This document shows, in pieces, positions 1 to 12,557 of a stretch of 64,000 nt of DNA; the first letter of the stretch is position 1, and each line of letters begins with the position of its first letter. Source of the stretch: Cryoendolithus antarcticus (lineage: Eukaryota > Ascomycota > Dothideomycetes > Cladosporiales > Cladosporiaceae); the NCBI GenBank assembly GCA_002077065.1, contig NAJO01000052.1:1-64000 (forward strand), read 5' to 3'. The notes under the pieces were generated by a model. It was given only the letters and a program-made list of their open reading frames with translations. It did no database searches and was not told the origin of the DNA. The position numbers were made by a program, and so were the translations under genes.

Positions 1-1437
1 GCCATGTACTGTGCGTTGTTGAGTTGCTGTGGGACGCGAGGACTCTGTACCGATATACCAGGTCCAGTGCGCCCAAGTGATGGCCTCCCAGTGGTAGTGC
101 TGCCCCAGGCGTCGAGGCAGAACAAGCTCCACCAAGTACGGCGCCGTATGTCAGCGGGAATCTCGGTGGTGCCGTCTTTGCCACTGATGGTACCAGGAGC
201 CTGCGAGTGACCCTCGTTGTACTCACGGTGGAGTCCAAGCGCTGTGGCCATCCTCAGTGTTGCGCCCATTAGACAATTTGCTTCGTTGGGTCGGTTAAGC
301 CAATGCAGATAGTAGCCACTGAGTAGGCCAAGTGCTTGCAGAACGAGTAGGTTACCACTACCGAAAGTCTCAAGGTCGAGGTGACTCCGGGCCCGCTTGA
401 AGTAAGAGATATGATCCTCGCTTTCAGCCGTTCCGGAGGCGAGTGAGCCAAGAGCAAGAACCATGTTGAGTAGTGCCAGCCATGCCGAGTCGCGGCGCTC
501 ACCGTACAGCCATGTGTGCCAGAATTGGTCCTCGTCTACCATCGGCATCAAGACGTGGATGTGAGCGAAGTAGGCATCGATCAGCTTATGGCCGATATCT
601 GGCGGTGGTGTGTAAGCAAGGTCGTTTTCGCGGGAAAGCTGATGGTGCTGATGTTGTTGTGGTGGCGGTGTGTTTGCTCTACTGGGCAGAGCAGTCTCGA
701 TGTAGGTTTGAGCAACGAATGGACGAGCGACCGGCGCCGTCTTGAAGATGACCTTGAGTGCCGCGTTGATCGACGAGACACCAACGTAGGATGATTGACG
801 ATCCACTGATAGTGACAGTCCATTGACATCGTCCGAGATGCCTTGTAGCTTGACCTTGTGCCGGCGCTCGTCGTCGTCGAAAGCTGCCTCCTGCTCTGGC
901 AGCTCTGCGAGGGCATCCAGGCTATGACCACTCATGGATCCATGCGATTCCGAACTGTCGTGCATCGACTGTGGCATGGCATCGCCATTGCTTGACGGTG
1001 GCGTTGCTGGTGTGGGTGAAGTGACAGCCAAGTTGATAAGTTCCTCTCGTGGCAGTGACACCAAGGTCTCGAAGTCTTTGCCAGGATACAGTCGAGATAG
1101 GATCGCATGGTACTGATCGACTTGGTTCTGCAGCTTGTCTACAAGTCTGTTGCTTACGATCAGTATAGGCCAATCCAAGTCGATGGTACACAGGTACCTA
1201 CTTCCTCGAAGGGATCACCCGTTGCGTGGGTTTCGAATAAGCACACGCTTCAGGGTGTTGGTACCATTGGCATTGGCCACAAGGTTTCAGGCCATCACAT
1301 CGAATCTTCCGTCGTCTACACTCGACGCAGGCGTTGCTTGTGGAGATCCTTCGTGGACCACCTGGACGGCCCATCTTGCCAACGATCATGTCTTCAGCGT
1401 CCAGCGCAGGCGTGGCGGCCTGGAAGGTATGATACAT
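1..1437 (-). CDS. Zn2Cys6 fungal transcription factor, 3' end cut by window edge
   Basis: A sequence-specific nuclear regulator. Exon 1 is 1202-1437 and exon 2 runs from 1146 off the left edge; the intron 1147-1201 (55 bases) has a GT donor and CAG acceptor. Near the N-terminus is a binuclear zinc cluster with cysteines at about residues 37, 40, 47, 53, 56 and 65 (motif CVECRRRKIRC), followed by the linker IPSRKLVDKLQNQVDQYHAI, which looks like a dimerising coiled coil. Further on is the fungal-specific regulatory domain, with stretches DAYFAHIHVLMPMVDEDQFW and RRRTWWSLFCLDAWGS, continuing to the window edge. The start at 1437 is the first ATG before the zinc cluster. Target genes cannot be told from sequence; the nearest neighbour is a drug-type MFS transporter 4 kb away. 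Confidence 0.85.
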
Positions 1438-4400
1438 TGTAGTCGCACCAAGCTATACCAGTCTGTATGAACTCGTCCAGCATAGGGTCAAGACAGGTCT
1501 GCTGGGTGTGAAGTAGCAAACTCTCGATCATCGACCTCGGGTCGGAGCGGCGTGTGCCCAATACTATATAGCATCACATCGGCTGTAGAACCACAAGGAG
1601 TTTCATGAGTCTGCCTTACGTTCATGCCCAGACCAATCTTGGCCCAAATGAGTAGCCACATCAATTTGGTCCTGACCATGCGTGCCACCAGGATATGCAG
1701 CAAGGCACATGGCGTGGTAAGTCATGGGTCACCCGGCGCCAACTTTCGACAGATCATTCCCACAGCAGCCACGGACGCAGGGCGGCAGGGCCTGAACCCC
1801 GCAAGTGGCCGCAACGACATTTGCTGCAAGATCTATACCCCAGTTCTCCACCCCAGAATCGACGGCAAGGGCATGTATTCGACAGGAACGGGATTCGCTC
1901 GCTAACGTGCGTGCAGATTTGACGCTTGACTCCCGGCGTGCATCAATATGCCACCGCAGCGGCCAAAGTCTCCACCACGGTTTCGCGCCGTCATTCTGGC
2001 CAGCTGCAGTGACATCGTTTCAGCACTAAGCGAAAGCCGTTACTGGCGCGTTATAGCAGGGGACGGGCACAACTTTGCAATATATATGATGTCCTGCAAT
2101 TCGCAAAGGCTTGAGCCCCGCGCGTCTAGCAGCGGATCCCATACAGGCTGTAGTCGAAGCGTGTCAGGTGTTACCTATCCACGCCTGTCTGCCACGAGGG
2201 CATAACGGATCTCCCCACACAAGCGTCGAAGTAGAAGTTGCTCCCTGCTCGCTGCAGGCATGCGGCACGGTTCTGCGCGCCGCACATCCTTCGTGGCTTG
2301 CACAGGGCTGACGTCGCGCTTGAGGCCAGTAGATCGCTCGAGCATGTACGGTACATGTCTACCTAGCACCTACTATACAGTAACTTTGTAACGACAGCAT
2401 GCCACCCCGCCGTTGACGAGGCATAGAACAATGATGGAACACAGTCACTGCATGCAAAGTCTCCGAGCGTCCGGGGCCATCCCATGACAGTCTGCACGTC
2501 TGATGCACTCCAGCCGGGCATAGCCGCCGTGGCTTCACTCTGTCAACACAACGTCGCGCCACTGTTGGCAGGCTATGGTCTCCACCGCGGCAGGACAGCG
2601 TTGTCCAACGACTGCATTGAGAACGTGGCAACGCTCGCGGCCACATGACAAGTAAAGACGGCAGGATATTGAACTCTGCGACGGATTACTTGCGTCCGAG
2701 GTAAGTTCGCGACTGCACGCGTACTCGTGCAGGCGTCCAGGCGTTCCACGGAAGCAAGCTATGCCGTAGTTGCATACTGTAATTTGAGCGTTGCCACATC
2801 AGACCGTATCCAACGGTCAAGACAGATGAGCATTGTCAAGGCGGCATTGACTAAGCACGAGGACGATGAACCTAATCACTGGCGTGCTTCAGACTCGTGG
2901 ACAATAGCCTGAACTGGAAGGTCTTGCATCACCCTGAGAGGTCGTGTTGAGATCGCTCTCGTACTGCGTAGATACCATGCTATAGCTAATTTGCAATGAT
3001 TCCGCAAGGGATGACGAGCAAATGCCGAGCGATGACCCCCGTAGACTGCACCCTGGTTCATCAGCATGGAGCGAGGCAAGATCATATCTTGCATGCAGGT
3101 CATATTGATCGCTTACCGAGCGAAGCGCCGTTGGTGGGGCGCTTTCTTGATCGCTGCATATTTCCTCGACTACACAGGGTTGCGCGTGACGTGTACTTTG
3201 GGAACCAAGCCGTCGTAGCAGCCTGCGAGAGTAAGTGCAACCGCTTCGAGGCTCTGAGACGCATAGGAGTAGAGGCGTCGACTCGCTGCAAGAGCTCAAG
3301 CAACCTCGTCGATAGATTCTCTCTTCACAACCCTGCTACGCCCAGTCCAGGTAGTGATCGAAGCCGACGATCAAGTACCGAAGTCGATCGATAGCCTCGC
3401 TGCCCTGCGTAGCAGCGGCTCTTGCGGCCTGCCTACGCGATCCCTCCCTTCTGGGATGCCCTATCCATGTTTGTTCGTGGGACCAGCGTCGCGGGCCTGC
3501 GGGTCCTCGGGTTTAGGCTGTCGAGTGCCTCGAGCACAAGATGGGTATGCCCAGGCGCCTACGTCGTTCGGTGGCGATTGGCTACGGCTTTGGCGAACTA
3601 TGGTCGCGCATGTACTGTGTCCGGTGATCCAATATGAGGACCGGCGATACTTCCGCAACTGGGCGTGAGGATTGTGGCAGTGCTCCTGTGGCGAGAAATG
3701 TGTTCTTCGTCTAGTTGCAGCAGCGCCCTGGGTACGCGGGCTCGACGGGCCGTAGTACGATGGTAGACACGCTCACGCCTGGGCGTTGTCTTAGTCGTCA
3801 CTGTGGTACACCGCCTTAAGGTGAGTCGAGCGGCGTCGATGAGAGTCGCTAAAAGCGCCTCAGCGAGCCACGTCAACACCAGTGGAAGTGGCCTGGTTCA
3901 TAGAGAGCCCGTTTGGGGGTTGCTCGCAGCCTCCGAGTAGCTGATCTGTAGTCTCGCTTGAGCTATTGTTGCCACTGTGACCGCTGGGATACGCTGCGCT
4001 GCAGCAACGGATCGGACCAGCACTGACGTAGAGAGACTTTGAAGAGATCGCCACACTTACTGCAATGCGCTATCATACTCATGGTCGACGGAGGTAGCTG
4101 CCGGCGCTATGGTCTCGTTCAGAATCTACGGGCAGCACCTTCGGACTTCGGACTGAACGACATTGGACCCATAGGGCTGACTGTTGCTCGCCACTTCTCA
4201 TAACTCCTTGTACGGGTGAGAAAGTCCTCGCAGTGTCGCAATTCTGGCAGTTGCGCTGCAGCGAGACTTTCGTCGGAGCACCTGCGCAAGACTGGGTTTC
4301 TCATCGCCGCACTAGACAATCCCTTTTGCAATTGAGCTCGCCCCAGAGGTCTTCAAAGGGTGATTCGTCGGTCAGGACGACCGGCACGAACGACAGCATC

Positions 4401-5684
4401 GGCCTAACCTCCGTAACATCGACTGTCGCTGATCAGACTACTTCTGGCTCCTTGTTCCTATGATCGGACAAGTCGGGGATTCTAGGATGTCTCCCGAATG
4501 CTTGTCATATCAATGATAGCACGTCGCAAGTAAACGTTACTCAAGACTTGCACCGCATCGGTCTGCCCGAGACTGCATCCTGCGTCCTGCGTACTGGGCA
4601 GAGGATCACCATTCGACGAGCCAGTTGTTGAGCCAGACTGAGCAGGCGTGCAAGCTGACGGCCTTGTGGTCCGTTCTCCGAAATCACCAGGAGTGATGTA
4701 CCCACACGAACGCAGGCTTCGAGGCGCAAATCCTTGTAGTCCAGATCGTGGTATGAAGCCAGTGAAACCGGGTAATGACAATCGCAGCCCAGATGGCGAA
4801 GCAGCCCATCGCGTGGACGCTGTGTAGCGTATGTGCCGTCTGCGACCGGGCTTCCAGTGTGTCACAGCATCTGCCACGCGCCGGTTCAATTGAACGGTGG
4901 AACGTTCTGGCATTAATCATGCTGTGCCTCGATCTCGTCACATAGGATGACGGCACAGTGTCGCACTCTCAGACACGTCCCAAACCTCTGCTGCAAGCCA
5001 GCACAGGCACTGCGTGGACCCTGCCAGCCACGACGTCCATGTGGGCTTCTAATCCATGGGTTCGGAACGTGCGATCGATGCGGTGCCAGGAACATGAAAC
5101 AATGATGCTGTGCCAAGGACCGGCTGAAGTCGAGATTGAGTATCCGGCTCGGGGATGGATCCGCGGGTTGTGCGCTGAGGCATCTAGGCATAACTCGAGG
5201 CACCCAGAATCGTTCCTGGTGTCGATTACCTTGTCACGGCTACCTAACTGAAGCAAGGTATGAAGTGGACCATGGTGGGTTCTCGTGAAGCAGACAGCTA
5301 GCTTCACCTTGTAAAGCGCCATGGAGAATTCCGTGCTACTACTTTGCACACCAAGAGTGTCTGCCTGCGCCTTCATAGCGAGAGAAACGCTTCTTTTACG
5401 AGGTGCCGTGCGCGACTGAGATGAGCTCTCGTCAGCAGATCAGTAGACTGCTAGTTGCTGCGACAGAGCACATCCACCCATAAAGGGTGTCTTCAGTCTT
5501 ACGGAGAAGTAGGTCTGATACGCTGTAATGTAGGCGAGTATCACGAGGATGTTGCAGATACTCCGGTTTGTCGCTGCAGGCCAGCACACTGTTGAAAAGG
5601 CCAGGCATATCGAGATACAGTATGGATAGAGCACTCCGCACAATTCCAAACTGAGAGTCTTGTAACCATGAACACTGTTGACTC
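1438..5684. other. Gene-poor stretch, no supported gene
   Basis: About 4.2 kb where no frame gives a recognisable domain or a convincing spliced model. Weak protein-like stretches lie on the minus strand, for example at 4294-4440 and 4541-4956, but they change frame repeatedly and match nothing I recognise. It could be decayed coding sequence or plain intergenic DNA. Confidence 0.5.
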
Positions 5685-7601
5685 TTACACGATGCCCTCC
5701 TCCGTGCTCTGCGTGCTTGCCTTTGCTAAAGCGACACCGGCCTGCATGAACGGTGACCGCTCCCTGAACGTCCGTCCCTTCCACACAAATACCACAGGCG
5801 CCATGCTCAACATGATTGCCAGGAACGCCAATAGAGTGCTCGCCCACTGGAGGCCCAGACGCCCGTACATAGCGTTTGCCGCGAACGGCAGAAACGCGGC
5901 GGTAAGACTTTCCCCAGCTGCGCATGCACTGACAGCCGACGCAGCGTAGCCCGACGCCGCGTATGCGTCGAGGATGTAGTCTGCGACAGCACTTACGACA
6001 GTCTGGATCCCGAAGCCGACCATGGCGAGACCAATGGCCGGCGCGATCCAAGGTATGTTGGGGTAGGAAGTCCAGGCGTAGACAAACATGCCGCCTACGA
6101 CGCCGAAGAAGGAGCCGAAGATACTGACGTACAGTCTTGCTTCCGGAATTGGCTTGCCAGGGCACTCAGTGTTGCGGGAAGCAGAGGCGAGGTACAGCTT
6201 CGTGCTTAGTAGCGTAGCAACCCAGCCGATGATCTCTCCAATAACGACAGCGCCGTTGACATATGCCACAGAATATTCCTCCCACTCGTACAGACTCGTG
6301 AAGACGATTGCAGTCGACTGCGTAAACAGGAAGACCGTTCCAAAGCAGAATGATGACCACAAGGTGTTCGCAATCAGGAGAGGCTCAGTGCAGAGTAGGT
6401 ACAACGGTCGGCTAGCAGATTTTGCAAGCACTTGCAATATGGGAGGTGCGTCAAGATCGGCTTCTGCGTAGATCTTCTGGCCGGTAGTCTTGCGCAGATG
6501 CTTTGCTCGCCGACGGAGAATGACACTGCTTCGAGTCTCTTGTATGAAGTACCAAAAGAAGGGTAGGAGCGAGCCGTAGATGATTAGTTGAATGTAGAAG
6601 ATCCTGTAAGCGTCATATGTTAGTACTTGTGCTGTGTGAAAATTCGTCGCTCAGCATTGCGAGTGAATGCCACCTTCGCATCCTCCAGACCCTGAAGATG
6701 TCCTTCATGGGCACGCCTGTGGCGCAAATCTCACGGCTCTGTACAGACGTCGGTGATTGACAGCATCGACTTCTTCGATCGAGGTCCTACGTCTCTGGAG
6801 GGCACTTGACGGAGCAGTGACGCCCGTGGCGGGATCAGTAGCAGTACATTGGCCCTCGTACTCCTACGAACGCGAAGAAGCGCATCTCGAGCAGCGAATC
6901 GCCAGTCACAAGAAGGAATCAGCTTACCATCGCCAAGTAGGCAAGTACTGCGTAACGCCACCGAATATTGGCAAGCCAAGCGTATTGCCAGCCAGGTACA
7001 TAAGGATGTACAAGCCGACAGGAATCGAGCGCTCCTCATCTGTCTCCCAGACATCCGCAATGACACTCGCGATAGTGTTGGCCAGCAACGAGACGCAGCC
7101 GCCAGAAAGGAACCTCGTAATGACCAAAGTTTCAAAGTTCGTTGCCACTGCTTGTGGGATGATCATGAGCAAGAAAAAGATATAGGCAATCCTGAAGCCC
7201 CATCGCACGCCGACATCTTCCATGATTGGTAGCAGGAGGACGACAAAGACCGCCCCGCCGAATGTCCAAGAGCACACCGGCCAGTAGCTATGCGGAAAGA
7301 TGGCATCGCTGATGTTGAACTCGGCATTGATCTCGAGAGCGGCGGCCGCTACAGATGTGCCATTCCAGCACACAATCTGTGTGGCGAAGAGAGCAGTACT
7401 AGTAACTAGCCACTTATGCCCTTTGCTCCAATTGACCGGGTTCTCCGCGTCATGAGGTCCATTCCAGCCGAGTATCACTGTGTCGTCCTTGCTGAGTGGT
7501 GCCTGTGTGGTCGTCGCTTTGTCCCCTTCATCGCCATAGATATATGCGCGAGAAGTCCGTGCGGTGGAGATGTTAGGGCTTTCCAGCCCAACGCCACTCA
7601 T
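5685..7601 (-). CDS. MFS multidrug/polyamine-type transporter (DHA1 family)
   Basis: A plasma-membrane proton antiporter of the major facilitator superfamily, 530 residues. Exons are 6928-7601 and 5685-6603. The 324-base intron (6604-6927, GTAAGC to TTACAG) is long for this window but restores the classic loop motif PTWRWIFYIQ exactly. The N-terminal tail is hydrophilic, and the run ENPVNWSKGHKW before the first helix is typical of fungal DHA1 drug and polyamine exporters. The central loop (about residues 270-300) is basic, and the C-terminal half has six hydrophobic segments ending in a short charged tail. I chose the start at 7601 (MSGVGLE) because the upstream in-frame ATG at 7724 adds a cysteine-rich stretch with no family counterpart. 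The substrate is unknown. Confidence 0.85.
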
Positions 7602-8094
7602 GTCGCTCAAACGCTGGAGACAGGAATGAATACATGTATTGCAGGAACTGATGACAGTATGGACAGCAGACGAGAACAGTAAGGAAGAGAGGCAAACCGG
7701 ACAGCAGACATGACGAAATGTCAACGTGAGGTCAGAAAAGCTTCGATTTGGTAGGCATTACCTAAGAGCGGTCATCGGAGTTGCTCACATCCATCTCTCA
7801 CGTGGCGTAGTAGGGCGTGCCATGACATTCGTGAACTCCGGCGCCGAAAGATGGGTTGAGAGATGCTGACCCAGTGCTGAGACCGTGGGTACAAAAGCCG
7901 AGTATCATGATGAGGTGTGCGTTCAAAGTTGCAACGCGAAAGGTGAAGTCCATCAATCGAGCGCAATACAACTCGATGACTCAGCGTGATTCCCCACCGG
8001 CGAGAACAGTGGATATTCTCGAGGTCCCATACTTTGAACTGGTCAACTTCTGTAGATCTCGACTGTACATGAAGTCCAGGCTCAGTCTACAACC
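7602..8094. other. Divergent intergenic region
   Basis: Shared upstream region of the MFS transporter (minus) and the DUF4202 gene (plus). I see no further gene or clear regulatory motif. Confidence 0.5.
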
Positions 8095-8691
8095 ATGGCG
8101 CGCACTCCCGATTTCGCAAAGGCGAGGCAAATGATCTACGCGGCTCACGGTGAAGACCCAACCAAGCACACGCTTCCGGATGGCTTCCAAATTCCATACG
8201 AGACTCATTATGCCACTCAGATGGAGAGCTATCTCAGCAAACGCTGCCCTGATGCCTCCGAGGTCCTCCGCCTAGCAGTCTGTGGCCAGCACTTCCGCCG
8301 CTGGGAAGTGCCACGAGACTCGTATCCAAAGACCAAAGTCGGCTATCTGACCTGGCGCACTCATTTGAAGAGACGTGCAGGCACAGAGGTGGCGCGGATA
8401 CTGGACGAGTGCAACTACGGTACCGAAAATTTCACGCGCTGCCAGGCGCTAATCGAGAAGGAGGGTCTGAAGCAGGGCGAAGGAGAGGTGCAGGTTCTGG
8501 AGGATGTTGCATGTCTGGTTTTCTTGGATGACCAATTCGAGGAATTCAAAGAGAAGCACGATGAAGCGAAGATTGTGCATATCTTGAAGAAGACTTGGGG
8601 CAAGATGTCGAAGGAGGGTCACGACTTGGCGCTAGAGATTCCGATGACTGAGGAGTGCAAAGCGTTGGTCGGGAAGGCTCTAGCTGAGTGA
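8095..8691 (+). CDS. DUF4202 family protein
   Basis: Single-exon 198-residue protein of the DUF4202 family, which is widespread in fungi and some bacteria. Members are often annotated as glutamyl-tRNA synthetase-like, but no function is established. Visible landmarks are the N-terminal HGEDP, the central CGQHFRRWEVPR followed by SYP, and the VEDVACLVFLDDQF-like segment here written LEDVACLVFLDDQFEEF. The conserved His and Asp positions (HGEDP, the H of CGQHF, the DVACLVF region) resemble a metal-binding HD-type arrangement, which is my inference. The length fits the family and the start ATG lies directly in front of the conserved block, so the model is probably complete and intronless. It is probably soluble and cytosolic. 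Confidence 0.85.
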   Translation: MARTPDFAKARQMIYAAHGEDPTKHTLPDGFQIPYETHYATQMESYLSKRCPDASEVLRLAVCGQHFRRWEVPRDSYPKTKVGYLTWRTHLKRRAGTEVARILDECNYGTENFTRCQALIEKEGLKQGEGEVQVLEDVACLVFLDDQFEEFKEKHDEAKIVHILKKTWGKMSKEGHDLALEIPMTEECKALVGKALAE

Positions 8692-9794
8692 GCTGGGCGA
8701 CCTCACAGCAGTTGCTGGGATATTGCGATCTTGAAGATACGATCCTCAATGCAGGATGCACCGAGTCTGATATATGGCAGCTCGATCCTCGGACGCTGTC
8801 AGTTTGTAGCAAAACCGATGGGCAAACAGCATGTGGACGCTCCCATGCGCACCCGGCTAGAAAAGGCGACTTCGAAGAACATGCTACTTTGAGGACTCTC
8901 ACTCGGCAGTCGTACATGTAGTCATCCAGGACACAAAGCCAGCCATGATGTCCTTACCGGGCACATCACTCCTGAAATGCGTTGCACAGCTTTGAGAATC
9001 ACCTCTCGTATTCGCTGGGATGTGTAGTATGGAAGAGAACGCGACTGTGCTAGCGCGGAAAGACTCGCAAGTATTTCTCTGACACATTCGCCCTTTTCTC
9101 GACAGGAACCTCATCGGACTTTGTCTCTGTAAAGAGGCTGCCAGCTATCTCGGCGACGGGTGCACGCAGTATAATCGCTGTGGAAACGGCGCGGCCACAT
9201 CTGCCACCGCTTCGTCCATTGCGGCTCCCACGACGAGCCAGTCCGACCCACCTATATCCTCTGCAAGCGCTGCGTCAAATCTTTCCTCCGCAAGCGCACC
9301 TCAGTCCCGTCCTCGGCAGTCAAGCTGGTCCCAACTGGCGATTGCGCTGCACAGATTGGCTCGATTTTACCGCTCGTGAAAATGTCGGGCGCGAATTCAA
9401 GTGCGCCTGCAACGAAAGCAGACATGTCCCGTTTCTGGACGACTATCCGCGGCATCGCCGCAGATGTAGTCGACCGTCTCTGCTACAGAATATGCCCTTG
9501 CGGGGGACGCGCACGGTGTGTTGCAGAGTTGATGGAGCCAGTAGTAATCCGGACACTATAATTGGGTTGCACTGCGCGATGCTGCGTTCGCATCGCAGTG
9601 CGGTCGGTTTCACGGTTGTAAAGAAGCCTAACACATATCAGCGACGACGCCGCTCTGTATACTTGGTCTTGACTTCCTAGTGGAGCGAAAGGCGGTAAGC
9701 TCCACACTTCGCAGCTACATCAGACTAGCTAGTATACTTGCGATAAGTCCCGGCTCTTTCGCCCTTCAGGTAGCACCACCCTACAAATGGTGCC
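8692..9794. other. Intergenic, one weak cysteine-containing reading frame
   Basis: A plus-strand frame at about 9171-9558 reads HICHRFVHCGSHDEPVR and then two CxxC-like pairs. It lacks an upstream ATG and I could not build a spliced model, so I do not call a gene. Confidence 0.4.
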
Positions 9795-11775
9795 TCATTC
9801 CAATTGCGCCAGCTTCTTCCTCGTCTCTCTGCGCTGCAGCCACCATACCAGCCATGTGATTCCGAATTGAGCGACAAATGCACAACTGCTGAAGATGAAC
9901 CCCTTCGTGAAACGCGGGGCGCTGACAGCGGGATACGTCAGGTATGGCAGCCAAGCATTGAAAGCGTAGCCCATTGCGTTCATGAGCCCGAGCACAATCG
10001 CTCGTTCTTCAGCATCGCCACCACATATCTCGCTGTTTCCGAGTGTCAGCATGCACCCTCGTCAAATCTCAGGGGTCTGCACTCACTTTGCCCAACTCAT
10101 ACTTATCGGGCCGTATGGCACAGCTGCACGACTGATCTCAAAGGCGAACCACTTCAAGCCTGACGGCACACTCCAGATCGCGAGTACTATGCTATAGAAC
10201 AGGCCGAAGAAGGTGCTGACGCTCATGATCGCCGGTCGATTCCGCCAGTGATCGGAGAAGATCGCGAAGCCTACCGTGGTGACTAGCTGGACGGCGGACT
10301 GTGTTGTGGGTATGATGTTGATCAGTTCGATTGAATACTTCTTTGAGGCTTTCAGCCACAACGAGAACGGATTGACGCTGCTTGATGGGCCCTGCGATGA
10401 TCAGTGGCAATCCTGTAAAGACTGGCGGCGATGTTGGGCTTACCGTGTTAATGAAGATGATGTACAGTCTATGCTTCCGTTAGCGGCCTGGCGCCCTGAA
10501 GAAGAACAAAGGTTACTCACACTACCAGGGCATATACATGCCATCTGCCGAAGATGCGCTTCCACGCGGAACGCCCGAGACGAGTCCGGGGGGCACGTCC
10601 TACATCAGACATGCGCTTGCGAGCAAGTGCCCTCTGTTCGATGCTCAGGTAGAAGGCACGGGTGTTCTCTGGGAGATCTGGTATCAGGAACATGCCTGCG
10701 ATGGCGATAGGAGTGCTGATGACGCCGTCCATGATGAACAGCCACTGTTCTCTGGTCAGCAGGAAGAAGTCTGGAATGCCACCCGCCAAGATCAAATTAC
10801 CTTCCAGCCTGGCAGGCCATGAACTCCGTTGAGACCTTTGTACACTCCGGCTTGCAGGTACCCGCTGAACATACTGGCAGCCGCCGAACTTGCATGGAAG
10901 ACGCAAGCTCTCTTGGCCAGCTCAGATGGCTTGTACCAAGAGCCAAGGATCATGTGCGCAGCTGGATAGAAGATCGACTCAGCCAGACCAACGAAGAAGC
11001 GTATCGCAATGACCTGATGGGAAGTCGTTGCCGCCGCGAGAGAGAAAGTCAAGATCGTCCACACCAGCTCACAAGACGGGATCCAAATACTCGGCCGTAC
11101 CTTGGTGAGGACGATCTGGCTCGGTATCTGGCCGATGACTGCAGTATGTGAGCTGATTGTGGTGGGGAGCTCTGGTCTAGATCAAACCTTACGTACCATA
11201 GCCGGACGTCCACGCGACATCGATCAAGTTGAGTTGATTGGCGTTCATTGCGAGATCCTCCTTCATACCAGAAATGTAGGCATTGCTTATATTCTGCGGT
11301 TCTCCGTCAGTATGGGTCGGTCACCGTCGGGCGAAGGTCCACTACCGTCTGGTCCAGATTCTTGATGAAGTAACTGTCATTCCAGGTCAGGCTTGATCTT
11401 ATCGACATGCAGGCGTTACGTGAATGCATACCCCAGACTCAAGATCGTCAGCACGCCGACATCGAGACGCTGCACAAAATGCGTCTCCTCCTTCGATCGA
11501 CCTGGATCGTAGTCCCATATCCATGACCACCAAGGCACCTTGGGCGTCCCATGGGTATCGAATGCAACCTCGGTCGAGACCTCGGATGAAGCGACCTCGT
11601 TGACGCCAGTGCTATCAGTAGAGAGATGCTTCTCCGGAGCAAGCTGCGTATGATCTGCCATGCCCAATTCTGGAGAGGCGTGCTCGTCCTCACGATCGTG
11701 ATAGTCGTGTCGTAACAGAGGGACGGAGTCGGGCGAGCGATGCTGCTTGGAGCTTCCAGCATCGAAGCCACGCAT
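9795..11775 (-). CDS. MFS anion:cation symporter of the DAL5/FEN2/SOA1 family
   Basis: A plasma-membrane uptake transporter of the ACS family, which includes pantothenate (FEN2/Liz1), allantoate (DAL5) and sulfonate (SOA1) permeases. I reconstruct eight exons: 11432-11775, 11346-11373, 11197-11293, 10801-11138, 10521-10744, 10444-10468, 10087-10391 and 9795-10032. These give 532 residues with every phase closing. Family landmarks are WDYDPGRSKEETHFVQRLD, GYFIKNLDQTNISNAYISGM, FFVGLAESIFYPAAHMILGS and the C-terminal GLMNAMGYAFNAWLPYLTYP. About twelve hydrophobic segments are present. The gene is divergent from a TauD-type dioxygenase 782 bases away, which favours an anionic substrate such as a sulfonate, but the sequence alone does not separate the substrate classes of this family. 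Confidence 0.85.
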
Positions 11776-12557
11776 TGATTTATACGGGACAATCTCTGCA
11801 CAGCTGTGGTTGCTGAGACGCTCGCACGCAATCCGCCACTCCGGCTAGTTACCCGGCAGCACATGCGTTGAGTTCGCGCTGTCAACCATGCGAGAGCCGA
11901 ATAGTCGTGATGAGCCAAGCCAATGAACCTCTAGAGCCCCGCCGTCTTGTTGGCTGCTTTGTGGGCTTATCTTCGCTGCTTCATAAGCCTAGGTAGCATT
12001 GTTCGGGCTCGCGCGAGCGATGCTCCAGTATAGAGTCTGATTGAGTCGCAACGTGCTCCAGGTGGGCCATGAGGTGATCGGCGGTAGACCTATGCAAGCA
12101 GTGTCAGGCGGCATGCTACATATCGCCGTCTATGCAGCAGGTGTGCCGGCGTTGTTCAGCAGAAAATTGACCTACCATTGGCTACATTGCAGGTGAAGTC
12201 GAAGGTCTTGGCGTTATAGTATTGCGAATTGAGGAGACGGATGGCGTGATGTGAGGGCCTGCATGCCGATGCACAACTCAGTACTACTCAACCCCACAGA
12301 TCCCACGTGTGCTAACGGTACCCGAAGATCAGACGTCGTTAAAGCTGGGCTGCTGATCAATACTACGACGGATGCATGAGCATCAAGCCGTAGTGCGGTG
12401 ATGTGGAGGTACAACGGCGTTTGACTCAATGCCCAGGTGTATATAGCTGGGTCGAGATCCCAAGTATTGATCTGGAATAGACGACCTGCAATCGTACTGA
12501 GCAAAATCAATCACTGAATATCCCATATCAATCTCTATAGCACGTAAGTCAGTAGGT
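11776..12557. other. Divergent intergenic region between transporter and dioxygenase
   Basis: Shared upstream region of the ACS transporter and the TauD dioxygenase. It holds a perfect CACGTG palindrome (listed separately) and, at 12241-12250, ATGGCGTGAT, one mismatch from the ATGRYRYCAT element bound by the Neurospora CYS3 sulfur regulator. No coding sequence was found. Confidence 0.5.
12304..12309. promoter_or_regulatory. CACGTG E-box, possible Cbf1/bZIP-bHLH site
   Basis: The palindrome CACGTG lies 249 bases before the dioxygenase start and 529 bases before the transporter start. In yeast this is the Cbf1 site used with Met4 at sulfur genes. A six-base site can occur by chance, so its role here is inference supported mainly by the nature of the two flanking genes. 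Confidence 0.35.

Noticed and set aside
4294..5376. Possible decayed transcription factor on the minus strand (pieces such as HSVHAMGCFAIWAAIVITRF and YKDLRLEACVRVGTSLL)
   Set aside because: The pieces lie in different frames, no splice model joins them, and no zinc cluster or family motif was found.
9171..9558. Plus-strand frame with several Cys and His residues, like a small zinc-binding protein
   Set aside because: No ATG near the start, no upstream exon that fits, and no known domain spacing.
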